Assembly: GCF_900205965.1 (NCBI RefSeq)
Contig: NZ_OAOF01000001.1
Span: 62,001 to 126,000, forward strand
Direction of reading: 5' to 3'
Length of the DNA stretch: 64,000 nucleotides
Origin: Lacrimispora amygdalina
GTDB lineage: Bacteria > Bacillota > Clostridia > Lachnospirales > Lachnospiraceae
Shown: positions 61,125-64,000 of the stretch, piece by piece
Layout of the letters: each line of letters begins with the position of its first letter
How positions within the stretch are numbered: the first letter of the stretch is position 1
Translations under genes and position numbers: made by a program
Notes under the pieces: generated by a model
Told to the model about the DNA's origin: nothing
What the model saw: the letters and a program-made list of their open reading frames with translations, nothing else
Database searches by the model: none

Positions 61125-61289
61125 CTATTCACCGTCCTTTTTCTGGCTTACATAGTCAGATAAGATTTTAGCACAAAGGTTGGAAAAGGTTCGCTTGTCC
61201 TCCTTTGCCAGTTCATCTAACTGTTCTTTTAGTTCTTTTGAAAGAGTAATGATTACTCTTGTATTATTTTCAGAAACAGCCAACTTCAT
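61125..61289 (-). CDS. Small ribbon-helix-helix (CopG/Arc-like) protein
   Basis: A 54-aa frame: starts MKLAVSENNTRVIITLSKE, then LKEQLDELAKEDKRTFSN, and ends YVSQKKDGE. The pattern 'TRVIITLSKELKEQLDELAK ... TFSNLCAKILSDYV' is a typical RHH strand-helix-helix. GAGGTG is directly before the ATG. It ends 3 bp before the recombinase start, so it probably regulates or assists the integrase (excision control). Confidence 0.8.
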   Translation of the reverse strand: MKLAVSENNTRVIITLSKELKEQLDELAKEDKRTFSNLCAKILSDYVSQKKDGE

Positions 61290-61385
61290 CACCTCATATA
61301 TATTATATCACAGTGAATCACTTTTATCAAGACGTTCAGAAATGAGCGTCTTTTTTTCTTAGAAAAATAGAAAGGGCGTGACATA

Positions 61386-61919
61386 TTGAAATATAACATT
61401 ATCTATGCAGATCCTCCTTGGCAATACCGTCAAAGCAAGGGACAGGGCGTGGCGGAAAATCACTACCCTACCATGCAGCTTAATGATATATGCAATCTTC
61501 CTGTTGGCTCCATCGCTCATAAAGATAGTGTTTTGTTTTTATGGACAACATTCCCTCAACTTTCAGAAGCATTGGAAGTAATAAAATCATGGGGATTTAC
61601 TTATAAGACAGTTGCTTTTGTATGGGTAAAGCAGAATAAATCATGCAATGACTTCTTTTTCGGACTTGGCTACTGGACACGGTCTAACGCTGAAATCTGT
61701 CTGCTAGGTGTTAAGGGACATCCGAAAAGAATTTCAAAAAAGGTACATCAGCTCATTATTAATCCAATAGAACAGCATAGTAAAAAACCGGATATTACAA
61801 GAGAAAAAATCATTGAACTTATGGGGGATTTGCCTCGTATTGAATTATTTGCCAGACAGAAAATCACTGGTTGGGATGCCTGGGGAAACGAAGTAACAAA
61901 CAATATTTCGTTAGTGTGA
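61386..61919 (+). CDS. MT-A70-family adenine methyltransferase
   Basis: N6-adenine methyltransferase of 177 aa. 'IIYADPPWQYRQSKGQG' has the DPPW catalytic motif; 'LFLWTTFPQLSEALEVIKSWGFTYKTVAFVWVK' (read as LFLWTTFPQL and GFTYKTVAFVWVK) and 'IELFARQKITGWDAWGNEV' are the other MT-A70 marks. TTG start. It is common on phages and integrative elements; it may methylate element DNA against restriction, with no cognate nuclease in view. Confidence 0.92.
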   Translation: MKYNIIYADPPWQYRQSKGQGVAENHYPTMQLNDICNLPVGSIAHKDSVLFLWTTFPQLSEALEVIKSWGFTYKTVAFVWVKQNKSCNDFFFGLGYWTRSNAEICLLGVKGHPKRISKKVHQLIINPIEQHSKKPDITREKIIELMGDLPRIELFARQKITGWDAWGNEVTNNISLV

Positions 61920-61926
61920 TTTGATC

Positions 61927-62220
61927 ATGAAACTGTTGTCATACCGCAGTGAGCGGATTTGCACAACGGACAAGGATTTAGGATTTCACTTTACTATTAC
62001 TGCACTACTTCCGGTCTTTTTACTGATTGATTTGCTGTTTCATGGCATGTGGTATCGTGTTGATACAACGAGCAGATACGTAGAAATTCTTTGTTTTAGG
62101 CACTTTTTCAAGCATATCGTCTTCACAGGTGAGGGTGATAAAACCAGAAATAAGGTCATAAAAAATTATATCAATGTTTCTGTGGTGGTTGATATAGAGT
62201 GTGGGGATACAAGAAAGTAA
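61927..62220 (+). CDS. Small hypothetical membrane protein
   Basis: A 97-aa frame starting MKLLSYRSERICTT with one hydrophobic stretch ('FTITALLPVFLLIDLLF', about 23-39) and a basic C-terminal half. No family recognised. It follows the MT-A70 gene by 7 bp, so they may be co-transcribed, but the ribosome site is weak. Confidence 0.45.
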   Translation: MKLLSYRSERICTTDKDLGFHFTITALLPVFLLIDLLFHGMWYRVDTTSRYVEILCFRHFFKHIVFTGEGDKTRNKVIKNYINVSVVVDIECGDTRK

Positions 62221-62226
62221 AGATGA

Positions 62227-62252
62227 AGGAGTACTGTGAAAATGGTACTCCT
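62227..62252. terminator. Hairpin after the small membrane ORF
   Basis: AGGAGTAC (62227-62234) and GTACTCCT (62245-62252) form an exact 8-bp stem. No T run follows, so termination is uncertain. Confidence 0.4.
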
Positions 62253-62388
62253 ATTCTGATGATAAGAACAGGGAAATCAGAATTAATTATTTAATCAATC
62301 GACAATTTTCTATCTATAATCACTTTCCCTAGTTTTCAGTATGTAATTATGGTATAATTTTCATAATTACATATATGGGGGTGATTTA

Positions 62389-63597
62389 ATGTTAAACAAA
62401 GAGGATTATTATATTTCATCAAATGTAATATTAACTTCACAAGAAGATACAAAATTCTTTAAGAACGACCAAATATTAATAAACTCTGAAACTACCACTG
62501 AAATCTCTTTGAGTGAGTTTAAAGCTCTAATAAAACAGGAGGTTTCCAACTTCATTCATCGTTCATTTGACAATATTATTATCCTTGCTGGTGCAGGGGC
62601 TTCTGTTGTCTCTACTGAAAAAGGTATTGACAAGAATTTTGGGAAAACAGTATTTATGCTTGCCCAAGATATTAAAACCGAGTTAGACAGTGACAATAAC
62701 TTATTTTCACTACAAGAATTAGCCGAACAAAGTAAATATGATGTTTCTGTGGAAATTGACAGTGACAGTGAAACAAGAGTTTTTAACCCTGATTTTAATC
62801 TTGAAGATTTTTTATCAAATTTAATAACATTTGAAAAATATGTACCTGATGTCATAAATGAGAAATATCAAAAATCCAAGCAGAAAATTTTTCAACTTAT
62901 TAGAAAAAACACTAGTTATGACTTTGATAAAGAAAAGCTTCAGCATGCAGCGTTTATCAATACACTTGCAAAAAAAGTGAAGTCTCCAAGCAAGTTAACA
63001 ATTGTGACGACTAATTATGATACTCTTTTTGAAGATGCTGCTGAAAGCATAGGTTTTACTGTCATGGACGGTTTTTCTTTTTCTCATAAGCCTTACTTTG
63101 ATAGTAATATGTTTGAATGGAATCTGGTCAAAGATATTGAAAATGTAAAAACGAAGGAACTTGAATATAAAAGAAATATATTAAACCTTTTAAAGATTCA
63201 TGGCTCATTGACATGGGAGCGAGATGAGTTAGGAATACGGAGAATAGACAAAAATACTATTTGTACACCTATTATGATTTTTCCAAGTTCAAATAAATAT
63301 ATGCAAAGCTATCAAGAACCTTATTTTGAACTTTTTACAAAATTTCAAGATTTGTTAAAACGACCAAACACACTATTAATCACAACTGGTTTTAGCTTTC
63401 TGGATACACATATATCTAAAATGATAACTCAAGCAATTACGCATAACAAGGGACTGTCCACTTTAGTAAGCGATTTTAATATTAAACAAAATACTGGCAA
63501 TTGGAATCAATTGGTTACTTTAATGAAACAAAATTACCAGATTGCTTTTTTGAAAGCTACTATGAATACTAATTTGACAGAATATTTAGGTGATTGA
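62389..63597 (+). CDS. SIR2-domain NADase-like defence protein
   Basis: Protein of 402 aa with a SIR2-like core. NAD motif 'NIIILAGAGASVVSTEKGID' (about 62-81), 'TIVTTNYDTLFEDAA' with the catalytic asparagine, and 'LKIHGSLTW' with the catalytic histidine; C-terminal 'LITTGFSFLDTHI'. Such proteins deplete NAD+ during phage infection. GGGGG precedes the ATG. The next gene is HerA-like, giving the SIR2-HerA pair known as an anti-phage system (also called Nezha). Its own N-terminal 60 residues are unassigned. Confidence 0.88.
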   Translation: MLNKEDYYISSNVILTSQEDTKFFKNDQILINSETTTEISLSEFKALIKQEVSNFIHRSFDNIIILAGAGASVVSTEKGIDKNFGKTVFMLAQDIKTELDSDNNLFSLQELAEQSKYDVSVEIDSDSETRVFNPDFNLEDFLSNLITFEKYVPDVINEKYQKSKQKIFQLIRKNTSYDFDKEKLQHAAFINTLAKKVKSPSKLTIVTTNYDTLFEDAAESIGFTVMDGFSFSHKPYFDSNMFEWNLVKDIENVKTKELEYKRNILNLLKIHGSLTWERDELGIRRIDKNTICTPIMIFPSSNKYMQSYQEPYFELFTKFQDLLKRPNTLLITTGFSFLDTHISKMITQAITHNKGLSTLVSDFNIKQNTGNWNQLVTLMKQNYQIAFLKATMNTNLTEYLGD

Positions 63598-63598
63598 T

Positions 63599-64000
63599 AT
63601 GGTGATTGATAATTTTTACAACACGATTGATAAAAATAATTTTTATCTTGGCAGAATTTCTCAAGTTTATCGTGGTAATAGTGTTATACAAGTTGAAAAT
63701 TTATCGTTATTGTCTCATCGAAAAATTAAGAATGAATCATTAACGCCGAGTACAATTAATTATTTTGTAGTAATTGATTCTACACAAGGTTTATTTTTAG
63801 GAGAAGTTTTTCAATCTAAAATTTCAAATACTGTAAATATGCACGATTCCATAAATGAGGGGAAACCTGAAAGTGTTTATCCAGAAATATGTGTTGATAT
63901 TATCGGTTTAATGAAATATGGAGATACCACATTTAGATTACCTGAATTTTTGACAGTAGGAATTACAGATAAAACCTATCTTGCAAATGAAGTTATTATT
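63599..64000 (+). CDS. HerA-like ATPase (partial, N-terminal part)
   Basis: The first 134 residues are visible. 'FYLGRISQVYRGNSVIQVENL' and 'NYFVVIDSTQGLFLGEVFQSK' match the N-terminal HAS barrel of HerA/FtsK-type hexameric ATPases. The start ATG lies 1 bp after the SIR2 stop, with AGGTG inside the SIR2 end as ribosome site. The ATPase core, which would confirm this, is beyond the window edge. Assignment rests on the barrel and on the SIR2 neighbour. Confidence 0.72.
   Translation, partial: MVIDNFYNTIDKNNFYLGRISQVYRGNSVIQVENLSLLSHRKIKNESLTPSTINYFVVIDSTQGLFLGEVFQSKISNTVNMHDSINEGKPESVYPEICVDIIGLMKYGDTTFRLPEFLTVGITDKTYLANEVII

Larger units (their letters stand above)
59430..64000. mobile_element. 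Integrated element inserted in feoB (one end; continues beyond the window)
   Basis: The boundary is placed near 59435-59450, where feoB homology stops. The recombinase gene follows at once, as usual for elements that use large serine integrases. Cargo in view: RHH protein, MT-A70 methylase, small membrane protein, SIR2 protein and HerA-like protein. The element has lower GC than its host from about 61.3 kb on. The other end and the attachment core repeat are outside the window. Confidence 0.8.

Overview
The window looks like a chromosomal segment of an anaerobic, low-to-mid GC Gram-positive bacterium of the Clostridia, most likely a Lachnospiraceae member (Lacrimispora / Clostridium cluster XIVa type). 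This is inferred from strong AGGAGG ribosome sites, consensus sigma-A promoters, a tandem glycine riboswitch, an AGCS symporter, ferredoxin-type sulfite reductase, hemerythrin, PadR/LytTR/BlaI regulators and the general protein style. No rRNA, tRNA or CRISPR array was found.

Left part (1-19.8 kb). A molybdate operon (modA-modB-modC, minus strand, cut by the left edge) is divergent from a regulator that fuses an excisionase-type HTH to a substrate-binding-like domain. An MFS carrier, a CPA2 antiporter and a DUF1538 membrane protein with a tandem PII-like protein follow. Next comes a BlaI/BlaR1 beta-lactam sensing pair, convergent with an operon of two class B penicillin-binding proteins. Both units have the same promoter plus BlaI-type dyad layout, so they probably form one regulon without a beta-lactamase in view. 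A truncated ABC transporter, a decayed 0.5-kb stretch, and a glycine-riboswitch-controlled AGCS symporter complete this part.

Middle (19.8-39.6 kb). This holds a sulfur-redox operon (CoA-disulfide reductase/rhodanese plus siroheme sulfite reductase) under a divergent LysR; an MBL hydrolase; a small ferredoxin followed by a compact structured element; an XRE membrane regulator; SatD/DUF3307; a peroxide pair (bcp-yaaA); LytTR-LiaF; molybdopterin genes moaC-moaA-MOSC/MoaB; Mrp and DUF134; a GGDEF-EAL protein with a methyltransferase; thioredoxin; and a PadR-controlled FetAB-like ABC exporter followed by a lipoprotein gene that looks broken.

Nitrogenase-like locus (39.6-47.7 kb). Eight minus-strand genes encode an AraC regulator, a FecBCD-type iron-chelate/tetrapyrrole ABC importer, and a NifH-NifD-NifK-like reductase with overlapping or closely spaced genes. 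Cluster cysteines for the iron protein and the D subunit are kept, but the FeMo-cofactor cysteine is replaced by serine, the K subunit lacks one cysteine, and no cofactor-assembly genes are present. This is the best candidate for an undescribed system: import of a metal chelate or tetrapyrrole coupled to a low-potential reduction.

Right part (47.7-64 kb). A secreted repeat protein, a TetR-controlled methyltransferase/SDR pair, an FkbM methyltransferase, a Cache-GGDEF protein, a sparse 0.85-kb stretch, the rluB-ligA-metA operon and a bacteriohemerythrin lead to feoB, which is interrupted. A mobile element with a large serine recombinase starts inside feoB and continues past the right edge. It carries an RHH protein, an MT-A70 methylase, a small membrane protein and a SIR2 plus HerA-like pair, which matches a known type of anti-phage defence.
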